Source: a virus | Strand: one strand, 5' to 3' | Virus record (IMG/VR): IMGVR_UViG_3300045743_000147 | Location: 1-28,380 of that record | Length of the DNA: 28,380 bases | Shown here: one piece after another, positions 13,665 through 21,224 of the stretch | Numbering within the stretch: the first letter of the stretch is position 1 | How the letters are laid out: each line of letters opens with the position of its first letter | Made by a program: the position numbers and the translations under genes | The notes under the pieces: generated by a model | Database searches by the model: none | What the model was told of the DNA's origin: nothing | The model's input: the letters and a program-made list of their open reading frames with translations, nothing else

Positions 13665-13961
13665 ATGAAACTCAGAGAACTGTTTGATAAAGGTAATACA
13701 TCTTTTAAATTAACAATAACACCAACAAGAATTACAATAAAATTACAAAAAGATATTTCTATGGAATTAAAACTTAGAGTTCTTTATTTTTTTGAAAATA
13801 TAGTAAAAGAGGATTCTATGGTTAATTGTGTTCAATCTTATAGAGGCTCTTTTAAATTACCAAAGGCTGATTTTATACCTTGGCAAATACAAATGAAAAC
13901 CAATAGTCCAAATACTAAAAATACTATAACATTTAAGGAATTAGATTATGCAACTAAGTAA
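13665..13961 (+). CDS. Hypothetical protein, 98 aa
   Basis: Alternating beta-rich start (SFKLTITPTRITIKLQKD), then a helix and a Lys/Thr-rich end. It overlaps the RNA ligase start by 14 bases, so it may be translationally coupled to it. Function unknown. Confidence 0.65.
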   Translation: MKLRELFDKGNTSFKLTITPTRITIKLQKDISMELKLRVLYFFENIVKEDSMVNCVQSYRGSFKLPKADFIPWQIQMKTNSPNTKNTITFKELDYATK

Positions 13962-15018
13962 AATGCCATCTATAGGCCAATATAGAAATGTTATTAAACA
14001 AGTATGTGATCAATCACAATTCATTGGATTAGATGATGATGGTGTAGCGATTTTTGATAGAACTCTGAAAGCTCCGGTATTAACTTTTACTGGAACTGTA
14101 AAATTGCATGGAACTTGTGCCAGTATTGGTTTCAATTTAAAACAACCAACAGATTATTGGTGCCAATCTAAAGAGAGTATTATTGAAGTTGGTAAAGATA
14201 ATGCTGGATTTGCGGCTTATGTCCATTTTCATAAAAAAGAATATGAATCTATTTTAATTAATATACGTGCGCTATTATATCACAATCTCGGAAATTATGA
14301 TCAATTTACTGATGCTGTAATTTACGGAGAATGGTGTGGATCAAGTATTCAAAAGGGTGTTGGTATTAATGGTTTACCAAAAATGTTTGTAGTATTTGGT
14401 ATTAAGTTAATATCCAAAAATCAAGATGATTCCGCTAATGTTTGGGTATCTGATCAATTATTAAAAGATATTATTACAAATAATCCAGAGATTAATTTAT
14501 ACAATATCTTTACTTTTGGTGAATGGTCTATTGACATTGATTTTAGTCAACCAGAACAGAGCCAAAACAAAATCATTGAACTTACTCTAGCAGTAGAAAA
14601 TGAATGTCCATGTGCTAAATATTTTGGTATTGAAAATGGTGTAGGAGAAGGTTTAGTATTTAAACACGATTCAGAAAAGTATGGTACTTTACGATATAAA
14701 TCCAAGGGGTTGAAGCACTCAGTTTCTAAGGTTAAAACACTAGCTCCAGTTGATATTGAACGAGTAAACAGCATTGCTGACTTAGTAGATGTTATTTTAA
14801 CAGAAAATAGACTTCAACAAGGTCTTGAACATTTGCGCTTGAATCATTTGGAACTTGATCAAAAAAACACTGGTTCTTTTATTAAGTGGATTGCTAATGA
14901 TGTTATAAAAGAGGAAGTTGATCAGATTTTAGGAAATAATTTAGATATTCCTGAAGTTTTGAAAGTGGTTTCAAAGAAGTCAAAAGAATGGTTTTTTACC
15001 CAAATATTTTCGGTGTAA
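13948..15018 (+). CDS. RNA ligase (ATP-dependent, Rnl2-like)
   Basis: 356 residues, ATG 13948 after AAGGA. Nucleotidyltransferase motifs in order: motif I KLHGTCASI with the adenylated Lys52; AVIYGEWCGSSIQKGV (about 130-145) as motif III; FVVFGIKL as IIIa; GEGLVFKH (about 232-239) as IV; and LRYKSKG (about 248-254) as V. This is the RNA-ligase type of the T4 Rnl2/kinetoplastid editing-ligase group, which seals 3'-OH/5'-phosphate RNA nicks. Phages use such enzymes to reverse host RNA cleavage. The C-terminal 100 residues are helical and lineage-specific. The nucleotidyltransferase at 17751 may be functionally linked, but no kinase-phosphatase is seen in the window. Confidence 0.88.
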   Translation: MQLSKMPSIGQYRNVIKQVCDQSQFIGLDDDGVAIFDRTLKAPVLTFTGTVKLHGTCASIGFNLKQPTDYWCQSKESIIEVGKDNAGFAAYVHFHKKEYESILINIRALLYHNLGNYDQFTDAVIYGEWCGSSIQKGVGINGLPKMFVVFGIKLISKNQDDSANVWVSDQLLKDIITNNPEINLYNIFTFGEWSIDIDFSQPEQSQNKIIELTLAVENECPCAKYFGIENGVGEGLVFKHDSEKYGTLRYKSKGLKHSVSKVKTLAPVDIERVNSIADLVDVILTENRLQQGLEHLRLNHLELDQKNTGSFIKWIANDVIKEEVDQILGNNLDIPEVLKVVSKKSKEWFFTQIFSV

Positions 15019-15021
15019 ATT

Positions 15022-15336
15022 ATGGCTAATGCTAAAGAAGAATTGATAGAATTTTTAAATGACCGAGATCTTATCTTGAAATGTGCATCTATTTCATACG
15101 ATAGATATTATATAGATAAAGCAATAGATTTTTCGTTAAAAGTTGGGTATTCTGATAATGAAGTACAAAAATTTTTAGATTCATTGGATTTTGAGTATGA
15201 TTCTGGATATGGTTCACAAGAATTGTTCGGTTTATTATGGTTTACAGATGATTCTTGGGCTGATAGAAGAGAGTATGATGGTAAAGAATGGTATGAACAT
15301 CATTATTGTCCAGAAATTCCTGCGGATTTATTATGA
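15022..15336 (+). CDS. Conserved phage hypothetical protein (GYGSQELFG motif)
   Basis: 104 residues. The second half carries SGYGSQELFGLLWFTDDSWADRREYDGKEWYEHHYCPEIP, a block I recognise from many phage genomes (GYGxQELFGxxW, SDRxEYDGxEWWxHHxxPxIP). Acidic and aromatic. No function is known. ATGA overlap with the next gene. Confidence 0.8.
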   Translation: MANAKEELIEFLNDRDLILKCASISYDRYYIDKAIDFSLKVGYSDNEVQKFLDSLDFEYDSGYGSQELFGLLWFTDDSWADRREYDGKEWYEHHYCPEIPADLL

Positions 15337-15536
15337 AAGATAGAAAATACAGAATTGTTACATCTATGTTTTTTAGTACTAATGAGGTATTTAGTATTGA
15401 ATATCTTGACTCAAATAATGTTTGGTCAGTTTTAGAAAGACATACATGGTATGAAACTGAACAGGAAGCTAGAGAGGCAATAAAAAAGTATCAAAAATTT
15501 GATAAATATGTTCCAAGAATAATTGATGTTGATTAA
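15333..15536 (+). CDS. Small protein, 67 aa
   Basis: ATG 15333 overlaps the upstream stop; the TTG at 15306 is less likely. It has a beta-strand start and then WYETEQEAREAIKKYQKF, a helix with the same ET-x-EEA style as the frameshifted gene at 4519. No named family. Confidence 0.65.
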   Translation: MKDRKYRIVTSMFFSTNEVFSIEYLDSNNVWSVLERHTWYETEQEAREAIKKYQKFDKYVPRIIDVD

Positions 15537-15537
15537 T

Positions 15538-15708
15538 ATGAAAGATAGCAAAAGTGATATAAGATTTATTTTAGGGTTCCCCTTTGGCTTAATAGCGGAA
15601 ACATTTGCTAGATTAGCCATATGGGTTAGTAGTAATCAGTTGACGGTGAATTTCGATTATTTAATTAAAGAAAGAGCTTTACACAAAAGACATAATGATG
15701 TACAATAA
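15538..15708 (+). CDS. Small membrane-associated protein, 56 aa
   Basis: ATG 15538 right after the previous TAA. Hydrophobic stretch at about residues 9-37 (FILGFPFGLIAETFARLAIWV), then a basic C-terminus. Possibly an inner-membrane peptide. Confidence 0.55.
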   Translation: MKDSKSDIRFILGFPFGLIAETFARLAIWVSSNQLTVNFDYLIKERALHKRHNDVQ

Positions 15709-15735
15709 GTCTTGATTTAATTAATAGGGGATAAT

Positions 15736-16086
15736 ATGTTACCAGTTAGAATATATTTTGGAAGAAATCCACATTGGCATAATCAATATGAGATTGATCG
15801 GTGGTTTAATTGTATATTAGAAAATCATAACTATAACTACCAAGAAGCTGTTGATCGTATAATTACTAAAATATTTAATCTTGAAGTTAATCCTAGTAGA
15901 TCTGCATATACTACAAACCCATTAATTTTAAATTTTTTTGATGATGAATTTGCTAAGAATAATGTATGGTTTATTGATGATGAAGGTAATCATATACAGA
16001 TGGGTGATGATCGTGAAATGTTATACTCATTAAAGTGGTATAGTATTGGTGAAGCATTATGTAATAATTATAGGGTATTGCCTTGA
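15736..16086 (+). CDS. Hypothetical protein, 116 aa
   Basis: ATG after TAGGGGATAAT. Aromatic N-terminus (RIYFGRNPHWHNQYEIDRWF) and mixed alpha/beta composition. TTGA overlap to the next gene. No recognised family. Confidence 0.65.
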   Translation: MLPVRIYFGRNPHWHNQYEIDRWFNCILENHNYNYQEAVDRIITKIFNLEVNPSRSAYTTNPLILNFFDDEFAKNNVWFIDDEGNHIQMGDDREMLYSLKWYSIGEALCNNYRVLP

Positions 16087-16313
16087 ATGAAAAATTAGTA
16101 ATTTTAGCAAAACAATCAGGATTTTGTCTTGATGGTGGTGTTAATGAAACCCAATATGGGACTTGCGTAGAAACTGCATTAGGTTATTTTGCAGAGAAAC
16201 TTATTAAAGAAACACTTAAACAAGCACAAATTACTTGGCTTAAGGATAATTCTACATTTCCTACCGCACACTCAGATTTAGTGTTAGACTATTTTGGAAT
16301 TAAACATGAATGA
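16083..16313 (+). CDS. MNEKI/EKFA-family protein, TTG start
   Basis: TTG 16083 gives the family opening MNEKLVILAKQSGF; the ATG two codons on is out of frame. The TTGA overlap with the upstream stop supports coupling. It has FAEKLIKETL (family EKFAELIVREC), then DLVLDYFGIKHE, the typical C-terminal HFGI block. Paralog of 2651 and 16491; unknown role. Confidence 0.75.
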   Translation: MNEKLVILAKQSGFCLDGGVNETQYGTCVETALGYFAEKLIKETLKQAQITWLKDNSTFPTAHSDLVLDYFGIKHE

Positions 16314-16494
16314 AATTTATATTGTAACAGTCACAGATATGACATCTGGTGGTATCCACGAAGTAAATGCATTTGATAATGAAGAAGTAGCATTAGAGTA
16401 TTATAAATATTTAAGATCTTTATCAATATATCCAGAAACAATTTATAATATCATCTATAGTATATCTGAATTAAATAAGGATTATAGAAGATGA
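16306..16494 (+). CDS. Small protein, 62 aa
   Basis: ATG 16306 within the end of the previous gene; TTG 16294 is an alternative. MNEIYIVTVTDMTSGGIHEVNAFDNEEVALEYYKYL looks like a small beta-alpha phage protein in which a strand is followed by an acidic helix. ATGA overlap downstream. It carries TATAAATA at 16402-16409, likely by chance. Confidence 0.65.
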   Translation: MNEIYIVTVTDMTSGGIHEVNAFDNEEVALEYYKYLRSLSIYPETIYNIIYSISELNKDYRR

Positions 16495-16703
16495 ATACTA
16501 ATATAGAACAGCTTTCAGATCACTTTGTTACAGTTGGCAATAATTACAATTATATTGATTATGAGTATATTGAAGATTATACTAAAGCGGTTATTATAGA
16601 AACTCTTAAATTGATAGAGTTATCTCATAAATTAGAAGATGATACATTTGACAAAATACATTCAGATACGGTATTATATCATTTTGGAATTAAACATGAC
16701 TAG
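16491..16703 (+). CDS. EKFA-family paralog, 70 aa
   Basis: Diverged N-terminus (MNTNIEQLSDHFV), then YTKAVIIETLKLIEL and DTVLYHFGIKHD. The C-terminal block is nearly the same as in the 16083 gene, with 19 identical bases at the 3' ends. Function unknown; suggests recent local duplication and divergence. Confidence 0.7.
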   Translation: MNTNIEQLSDHFVTVGNNYNYIDYEYIEDYTKAVIIETLKLIELSHKLEDDTFDKIHSDTVLYHFGIKHD

Positions 16704-16824
16704 AGAAGATGCATTGCGTAGAGGTGAAACAAAAATATATTGGCTTGATGTGTTAATTGGTGTAGAATTAGCATTAGCTGGTGTGTTGTTATACGTGTAT
16801 ATATTTACAGATTTGAGATTTTGA
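16696..16824 (+). CDS. Single-helix membrane peptide, 42 aa
   Basis: ATG 16696 overlaps the previous stop by 8 bases. Polar start (MTREDALRRGETK), then a transmembrane segment at about 18-39. The longer start at 16639 lies inside the previous gene and is less likely. Confidence 0.55.
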   Translation: MTREDALRRGETKIYWLDVLIGVELALAGVLLYVYIFTDLRF

Positions 16825-17015
16825 TGAAATATAGCGACCTATTAAATTGTCCATTCTGTGGTTATGATATAACAAAAAATGATCCATTGGATACTGTATA
16901 CCCATCAAATAGTCATATGACATTGTGGCAAGTAGTATGTTGTGAATGTAGTGCTACAGTATTTGGTGTAACTAAAAAACATGCAATGGAAAACTGGAAT
17001 AGGAGAGTTTTATAA
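16824..17015 (+). CDS. Lar-like zinc-ribbon protein
   Basis: 63 residues. LNCPFCGYDI (CPFCG), CCECSATVFGVTKKHAMENWNRR: the CPFCG...CxxC...A...WNRR order is that of the Lar family of restriction-alleviation proteins, known from lambda/Rac prophage Lar, which modulates type I restriction, and from many phage relatives whose role is untested. ATG 16824 overlaps the previous TGA. It likely binds one zinc. Confidence 0.75.
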   Translation: MKYSDLLNCPFCGYDITKNDPLDTVYPSNSHMTLWQVVCCECSATVFGVTKKHAMENWNRRVL

Positions 17016-17245
17016 TGAAAAATAAAGAATTAATTGAATTATTACTAACCTTAGACCCAGAATTGGAAGTTTGTGTATTTCATGATATTGGTGCTATGTT
17101 AGCAGATTATGTGTGTGTTTATCGAGGTTTATATGAAGACCCTGACAATGAGAAATGTATATTCAAGCGAATAGAAGGTAAATTTAGTGGAATCGGAAAT
17201 CCATCTGACTTTGATGATGATAACAATAACTATGAGATTTTATAA
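17015..17245 (+). CDS. Conserved small phage protein, 76 aa
   Basis: TAATG overlap with the Lar-like gene. Opening MKNKELIELLLTLDPELEVCV matches the 'LxxELxxLDPDxEV' start of a small family common in phages (roles unknown); acidic end (DFDDDNNNYEIL). Confidence 0.7.
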   Translation: MKNKELIELLLTLDPELEVCVFHDIGAMLADYVCVYRGLYEDPDNEKCIFKRIEGKFSGIGNPSDFDDDNNNYEIL

Positions 17246-17424
17246 TGAAAATAACAATTGATACAGATGATATAAAAGGATTCATTAGTACTCTAGGTTC
17301 TTATTGCGATGAATGGTATGGTCCTGTAGATTATATGACTTTATCTTGTATAACAGATCTTTTAGAGTTTTTGGCAAAGAAGAAAGCTTTAGAAGAATTA
17401 GTAGAATATAAAAATACTTTATGA
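17245..17424 (+). CDS. Small acidic protein, 59 aa
   Basis: TAATG overlap upstream, not in longer-ORF lists because of its length. MKITIDTDDIKGFISTLGSYCDEWYGP then a helical tail (LLEFLAKKKALEELVEYKN). Function unknown. Confidence 0.6.
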   Translation: MKITIDTDDIKGFISTLGSYCDEWYGPVDYMTLSCITDLLEFLAKKKALEELVEYKNTL

Positions 17425-17437
17425 GAGAAACTCATCA

Positions 17438-17758
17438 ATGAAAAATACAATAACAAGATATCATCATAGTTTTATAGGATTTTTAGAAATGAATAATCAA
17501 GGAAACTGGTGTGAAATTCCAGAAGTTGAAGATATTATTGATAAACAAGATTTTTTGATTAAACAACTAGAAATTAATTTGCGTTTTGAGAAACGTTGGA
17601 GAGAATCACTCCAAGAAAGTAATGATACATATAAAGATTTATATCTGGATACAATAGTTAAACTTCAGAATGTTAGAGGACGTATTTCAACTACTATTAC
17701 TGTGCTATCCGTTTTGTCTATTGGCGCAATTTTAACTTATGCGATTACTCATGCTTAA
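17438..17758 (+). CDS. Hypothetical protein with C-terminal membrane anchor, 106 aa
   Basis: Coiled-coil-like middle (DKQDFLIKQLEINLRFEKRWRESLQES) and a hydrophobic C-terminus (ISTTITVLSVLSIGAILTYAI at about 83-103), the layout of a tail-anchored protein. Weak GAGAG site. Unknown function. Confidence 0.65.
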   Translation: MKNTITRYHHSFIGFLEMNNQGNWCEIPEVEDIIDKQDFLIKQLEINLRFEKRWRESLQESNDTYKDLYLDTIVKLQNVRGRISTTITVLSVLSIGAILTYAITHA

Positions 17759-18323
17759 ATTTTCATATAACAAACTAAAAAAATCCAGATTTAGATATTT
17801 GGAAAAGGATTTATTGACTCTATGTAATAATGATGTTTGGTTAGCTGGTGGTGCTATCAGAAGCATTAAAGATAATAAACCACCAAATGATTATGATTTC
17901 TTTTTTCGAAATGCAATTGTAGCAGGAGAAACTAAAGAGAAAATAATAGACTTGGGATACAATGTAGTTTTTGTGTGTCCAGTAGGATCGTTGATAACAC
18001 TCATGAAAGATAAGGTTAAGGTACAATTAATATTATCCAGATTTTATTTATCGTGTGAGGATTGTATTAATACTTTTGATTTTACTGTGACTTGTGCAGG
18101 ATTCGATGGTGAATTTATCTACCTACATGATAAATACTTAAGAGATCTAAAAAAACTATATTTGAGAATAAATATTCTTCAATTCCCTAGTAGTACAGTG
18201 AACCGTCTAATAAAGTATAAGAAATATGGGTATTCAACTGCGGATTGTATTGTTGATATTATGACCTTGACGTATAATCAAGATCCTAATATACAGGACA
18301 TTTCTTTTCTATATATGGATTAG
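17751..18323 (+). CDS. Nucleotidyltransferase, polyA-polymerase/CCA-adding head-like
   Basis: 190 residues; ATG 17751 overlaps the previous gene by 8 bases (17739 is an alternative). The motif WLAGGAIRSIKDNKPPNDYDFFF (about 30-52) is the GG...DxD signature of class II nucleotidyltransferases (tRNA CCA-adding enzyme, polyA polymerase), with Asp47 and Asp49 as metal ligands. A third strand carrying TFDFTVTCAGFDG (about 104-116) follows. The usual neck/body domains are missing, so it is a minimal head domain. Phage copies could modify tRNA or RNA 3' ends; related folds also occur in toxin-antitoxin nucleotidyltransferases. Specific activity unknown. Confidence 0.8.
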   Translation: MLKFSYNKLKKSRFRYLEKDLLTLCNNDVWLAGGAIRSIKDNKPPNDYDFFFRNAIVAGETKEKIIDLGYNVVFVCPVGSLITLMKDKVKVQLILSRFYLSCEDCINTFDFTVTCAGFDGEFIYLHDKYLRDLKKLYLRINILQFPSSTVNRLIKYKKYGYSTADCIVDIMTLTYNQDPNIQDISFLYMD

Positions 18324-18326
18324 TAA

Positions 18327-18488
18327 ATGATATTATTAAGATGTAAAAGAGTAACTAGAGGTATCAGGTTACATCATACTAGACCACCTATGTGTTGGTT
18401 TCCGGTATATAGATTTAAAACTAGACATTCTGCATTCCATAGTTATATTTTTAGACTTAGAAATGCAGAATTTGTTAAATATATGTAG
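18327..18488 (+). CDS. Small basic protein, 53 aa
   Basis: Arg/His-rich (MILLRCKRVTRGIRLHHTRPPMCWFPVYRFKTRHSAF), net strongly positive, three bases after the previous stop. Possibly nucleic-acid binding. Not a known family. Confidence 0.5.
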   Translation: MILLRCKRVTRGIRLHHTRPPMCWFPVYRFKTRHSAFHSYIFRLRNAEFVKYM

Positions 18489-18499
18489 GAGAATGACTA

Positions 18500-18757
18500 A
18501 TGATTATTTTTATGGAATATAGAACAAAAGGTATATCTAAACGTCAAATGGTGTTAAACTCTCTTAATCCTAATTTTAGAGGAAATACAGTTAGGAGATT
18601 TAATGTTGATTCTAATGCTATTGGAACAGAAGATTTAAATGAAGTAGCAAGACAAGCTGCTATAGACATTCCTGGAGAAGATTGGGAACTCCATAAAGTT
18701 TTTACTATAGAACCAAAACAAGAATTTTTTATTGAATATAAGGAACTAACATGTTAG
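18500..18757 (+). CDS. Hypothetical protein, 85 aa
   Basis: GGAG eight bases before ATG. MEYRTKGISKRQMVLNSL then an acidic region (EDLNEVARQAAIDIPGEDWELHKVF). Mixed alpha/beta, unknown. Its end overlaps the next start. Confidence 0.65.
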   Translation: MIIFMEYRTKGISKRQMVLNSLNPNFRGNTVRRFNVDSNAIGTEDLNEVARQAAIDIPGEDWELHKVFTIEPKQEFFIEYKELTC

Positions 18758-18891
18758 CATATGGATCAAAGAGAACTCTAGGAAATTGTATAACTTCTAA
18801 ATATAGAAAAGGTGCTAAAATCAAAATTAAAGAGTGTATTAAAAACAAAAAATATGGTAGAATTATCAATTTAAATGAGGAACTAATATGA
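18751..18891 (+). CDS. Small Lys-rich protein, 46 aa
   Basis: ATG overlaps the upstream stop by 7 bases; ATGA at the end. Lys/Ile-rich (YRKGAKIKIKECIKNKKYGRIINL), strongly basic, possibly nucleic-acid binding. No family. Confidence 0.5.
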   Translation: MLAYGSKRTLGNCITSKYRKGAKIKIKECIKNKKYGRIINLNEELI

Positions 18892-19034
18892 AAAAGAAAG
18901 TAATAAATAATTTAGTAGCGAAAAACTGCTATTTGTATAACAAACCTAAAGTGGAGTTATCAAAGAAACTTTATAATAGGAATGTTAAGAACTCAAAATC
19001 TTCTAAGGAAGATTATTTAATGATTTTTGCATAA
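18888..19034 (+). CDS. Small Lys-rich protein, 48 aa
   Basis: ATGA overlap with the preceding gene, GAGGAA upstream. Lys/Asn-rich throughout (MKKKVINNLVAKNCYLYNKPKVELSKKL). Last gene before the 19063 promoter. Function unknown. Confidence 0.5.
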   Translation: MKKKVINNLVAKNCYLYNKPKVELSKKLYNRNVKNSKSSKEDYLMIFA

Positions 19035-19062
19035 AGAGTTATTAAATAATCTAACAAAGAGC

Positions 19063-19090
19063 TTGACACAATATTAAAATATGATATAAT
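19063..19090 (+). promoter_or_regulatory. Early promoter
   Basis: AGCTTGACA with TTGACA at 19063, 16-base spacer, TATAAT; TATGA and TCATA flank the -10 as a short dyad. Confidence 0.85.
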
Positions 19091-19117
19091 ATCTCATACT
19101 TTAACAAATAGGAAATT

Positions 19118-19267
19118 ATGATGAATGATGAAGTAACAGTTGATGATGTTTATGTTCGAGTCAGACAAGGTGAATGGTCTAGCGAAGATTTTATAGAATG
19201 GATAAATGATCGTGATGATAGATTCTTTACCAGAGGTTTAGAAGCTATGCAACAATGTATGGTATAA
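19118..19267 (+). CDS. Small acidic protein, 49 aa
   Basis: Two adjacent ATG codons (19118, 19121) after TAGGAAATT; the first is given. Acidic, Asp-rich (VTVDDVYVRVRQGEWSSEDFIEWINDRDDRFF). First gene after the promoter. Possibly a small inhibitor or mimic, but that is speculation. Confidence 0.6.
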   Translation: MMNDEVTVDDVYVRVRQGEWSSEDFIEWINDRDDRFFTRGLEAMQQCMV

Positions 19268-19282
19268 GCCGAGAATACTTAA

Positions 19283-19555
19283 ATGTTAAAAATTGAAACA
19301 CTAACAGAATTAGAAAATTTGACAGATTTTGATACTGTATATGAAGTTATTTCTATGCAAGCATTTAAATATTCGTCTGATTGGGAAACAGGAAATATTA
19401 TAGACAATTTTGAAAAAGTATTTCCATTATCTAATGGCGATATGGTATATAATTTATTAAATACATTAGTTCAATTTGAAATTCATCCAGAACTAGATAT
19501 TTTAAATAGACCTAGTTTAGCTAAAACCTTAGCGAAATTTTATACGGAAAATTAA
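19283..19555 (+). CDS. Hypothetical acidic protein, 90 aa
   Basis: All-helical, acidic (LTELENLTDFDTVYEVISMQAF), no motif recognised. The start has only a weak ribosome site (GAGAATACTTAA). Confidence 0.6.
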   Translation: MLKIETLTELENLTDFDTVYEVISMQAFKYSSDWETGNIIDNFEKVFPLSNGDMVYNLLNTLVQFEIHPELDILNRPSLAKTLAKFYTEN

Positions 19556-19804
19556 ATGAAAAGATATAATTGTAAATTAGGAATCGTTCCATTTATAGAA
19601 GTTAAAGATGGTTATTGGGTTACATATAAAGATGCTGAATATTTAAAATCTGATATACTAGCAAAAGAACAAATAATAACTAGAGCAATAGAAGTCTTAG
19701 AAAAGTTAGAAAGGAGAAATGATCGATATAGGACAATAACTAGTTATTGTTTAATATTATTAGCATTAACTTCAGCATTAGAAATCGTAAAGGCTTTTAA
19801 TTAA
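19556..19804 (+). CDS. Small tail-anchored protein, 82 aa
   Basis: ATG directly after TAA. Charged helix (ILAKEQIITRAIEVLEKLERRNDRYR), then a C-terminal hydrophobic segment (ITSYCLILLALTSALEIV, about 60-78). Unknown function. Confidence 0.6.
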   Translation: MKRYNCKLGIVPFIEVKDGYWVTYKDAEYLKSDILAKEQIITRAIEVLEKLERRNDRYRTITSYCLILLALTSALEIVKAFN

Positions 19805-19805
19805 T

Positions 19806-20000
19806 ATGGCTTATACGGAATTATTCTATAGAAATTTATATCCTAGAAGTAAAGAACCAAAATATACTTGGTTGGTTAATAGATACATGAAATCTAATAG
19901 ATCTTTTGTTAAAAGGTTAGATTTCACTAGAGGTAGTTGGTTGTTATATAAAAAAGGGTTTTCTTTTGTTAAACGTAGTTCTCAGCAAATAAGGTGGTAA
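19806..20000 (+). CDS. Small basic aromatic protein, 64 aa
   Basis: Rich in Arg, Lys, Tyr and Trp (MAYTELFYRNLYPRSKEPKYTW), strongly positive. Starts one base after the previous TAA. Not recognised; could bind nucleic acid or membrane. Confidence 0.55.
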   Translation: MAYTELFYRNLYPRSKEPKYTWLVNRYMKSNRSFVKRLDFTRGSWLLYKKGFSFVKRSSQQIRW

Positions 20001-20001
20001 A

Positions 20002-20205
20002 ATGGGTTGGCAAAAAGCAAGGCTATTATTTTGTAAATTGTTTGTATTTGTAGCATTATGGACATTGGTATTTACTATAGTAGAAAAATATTTTGGTGCT
20101 ACACATTATTATATTTATGCTATGGTTGGGTATTTTTTATATCCACTATTAGATGAAATTGATTCTTGGATACAAAATCCTAGAGATATTACAGAGGATT
20201 TTTAA
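20002..20205 (+). CDS. Two-helix membrane protein, 67 aa
   Basis: Hydrophobic segments at about residues 10-28 and 34-51, acidic C-terminus. TAATG overlap with the lipoprotein gene that follows. Unknown function. Confidence 0.65.
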   Translation: MGWQKARLLFCKLFVFVALWTLVFTIVEKYFGATHYYIYAMVGYFLYPLLDEIDSWIQNPRDITEDF

Positions 20206-20408
20206 TGAAATATATTTTTATAGCATTTTTGTTTTTATCAGGATGTGCGGTAACACCCTATAATTATGGTTATCAACCATATTATACTAGACCAGTAGTT
20301 GATTATACTTACAACTATAATCCATATCCATCAAGATTTGGATACACAACACCATATTATCAACCTTTTGGTCATCATGGTTTTGGACACCATCATCATG
20401 ATTACTAA
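20205..20408 (+). CDS. Tyr/Pro/His-rich small lipoprotein
   Basis: 67 residues. Signal MKYIFIAFLFLSGC with lipid on Cys14; the mature part is a low-complexity Tyr/Pro/Asn stretch ending in a His cluster (GHHGFGHHHHDY) that could bind metal ions. It likely sits in the envelope. The third lipoprotein in the window. Confidence 0.7.
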   Translation: MKYIFIAFLFLSGCAVTPYNYGYQPYYTRPVVDYTYNYNPYPSRFGYTTPYYQPFGHHGFGHHHHDY

Positions 20409-20670
20409 AATCCCTGAAATTGTAATACCGGATCTATTTTCCTGTAATATACATTTAAATTGGGAATTAGAACAATTGGGATTTGGTCAACTATTTATTC
20501 GCATGGATGAAGATGCTAAAACAATACATATTGATAACGAATATCAATCTAAAGAGAAAGTACGGTCGATATTGTATGCTATGGTTGATAAAATCGTTGC
20601 TGATGGCATTTTAGACACCGAACCACACCAATACATTAGAAAATCAGGATTGCATCCTAGAGGGGCTTAA
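20398..20670 (+). CDS. Hypothetical protein, 90 aa
   Basis: ATG 20398 overlaps the lipoprotein gene by 11 bases; the in-frame ATG at 20299 would read through its coding region. A beta-rich first half and helix ending (VRSILYAMVDKIVADGILDTEP). No recognised family. Confidence 0.65.
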   Translation: MITKIPEIVIPDLFSCNIHLNWELEQLGFGQLFIRMDEDAKTIHIDNEYQSKEKVRSILYAMVDKIVADGILDTEPHQYIRKSGLHPRGA

Positions 20671-21006
20671 ATGGGCTTAGAAATCGTAGCAACTAAACAA
20701 ATACAGATTATAAAAACTAGTGCATATGAAACCCAATTTGAGTATTTTGCAAGTTGGGATGTTCCAAGAGGAATTCTCAATACTATTCTTAATAGTGAAA
20801 ATCCAGCATTAGAATATACAAATTGGATTTTATCTGAAACTGGAATTGAACAAATTCCAGTTTATTTTGATGGTGACTATTTTCAACAAGGACCAATTGA
20901 TTATTATAAAGAGGTTCATGTTGGAGAAGAACATATTGAAGATTTGGTTGATTGGATAAGATGTTATGAAAATCGTGGATATGATATTGAATATCTGGAA
21001 AATTAA
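20671..21006 (+). CDS. Hypothetical acidic protein, 111 aa
   Basis: ATG directly after TAA. Acidic with several aromatic residues (FEYFASWDVPRG, YYKEVHVGEEHIEDLVDWIRCY). No domain recognised. TAATG overlap with the next gene. Confidence 0.65.
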   Translation: MGLEIVATKQIQIIKTSAYETQFEYFASWDVPRGILNTILNSENPALEYTNWILSETGIEQIPVYFDGDYFQQGPIDYYKEVHVGEEHIEDLVDWIRCYENRGYDIEYLEN

Positions 21007-21224
21007 TGCAGCCTGAAGAATATGTATTGTTGGGGTTATTGATTATTCTATTTATAGCGTTTTTGGTGATCTGTTATTACATTAGAAAAGCTTGGTTATT
21101 ATGTAGATACAAAAACTTTGACTTTGAATCGTTTTTGATATATCGTAATAATATAACTGGACTAGATACAGATAATTTACCAAAACACTTACTAGAGGTT
21201 TATTTGTGGCAGACTCAGAAATAG
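21006..21224 (+). CDS. Membrane-anchored protein, 72 aa
   Basis: N-terminal transmembrane segment at about 6-28 (YVLLGLLIILFIAFLVICYYI), then a soluble tail. Overlaps the next gene by 19 bases. Confidence 0.65.
   Translation: MQPEEYVLLGLLIILFIAFLVICYYIRKAWLLCRYKNFDFESFLIYRNNITGLDTDNLPKHLLEVYLWQTQK

Noticed and set aside
15714-15735. Promoter before the 15736 gene
   Set aside because: TTGATT and GATAAT are only 10 bases apart, too close for sigma70.
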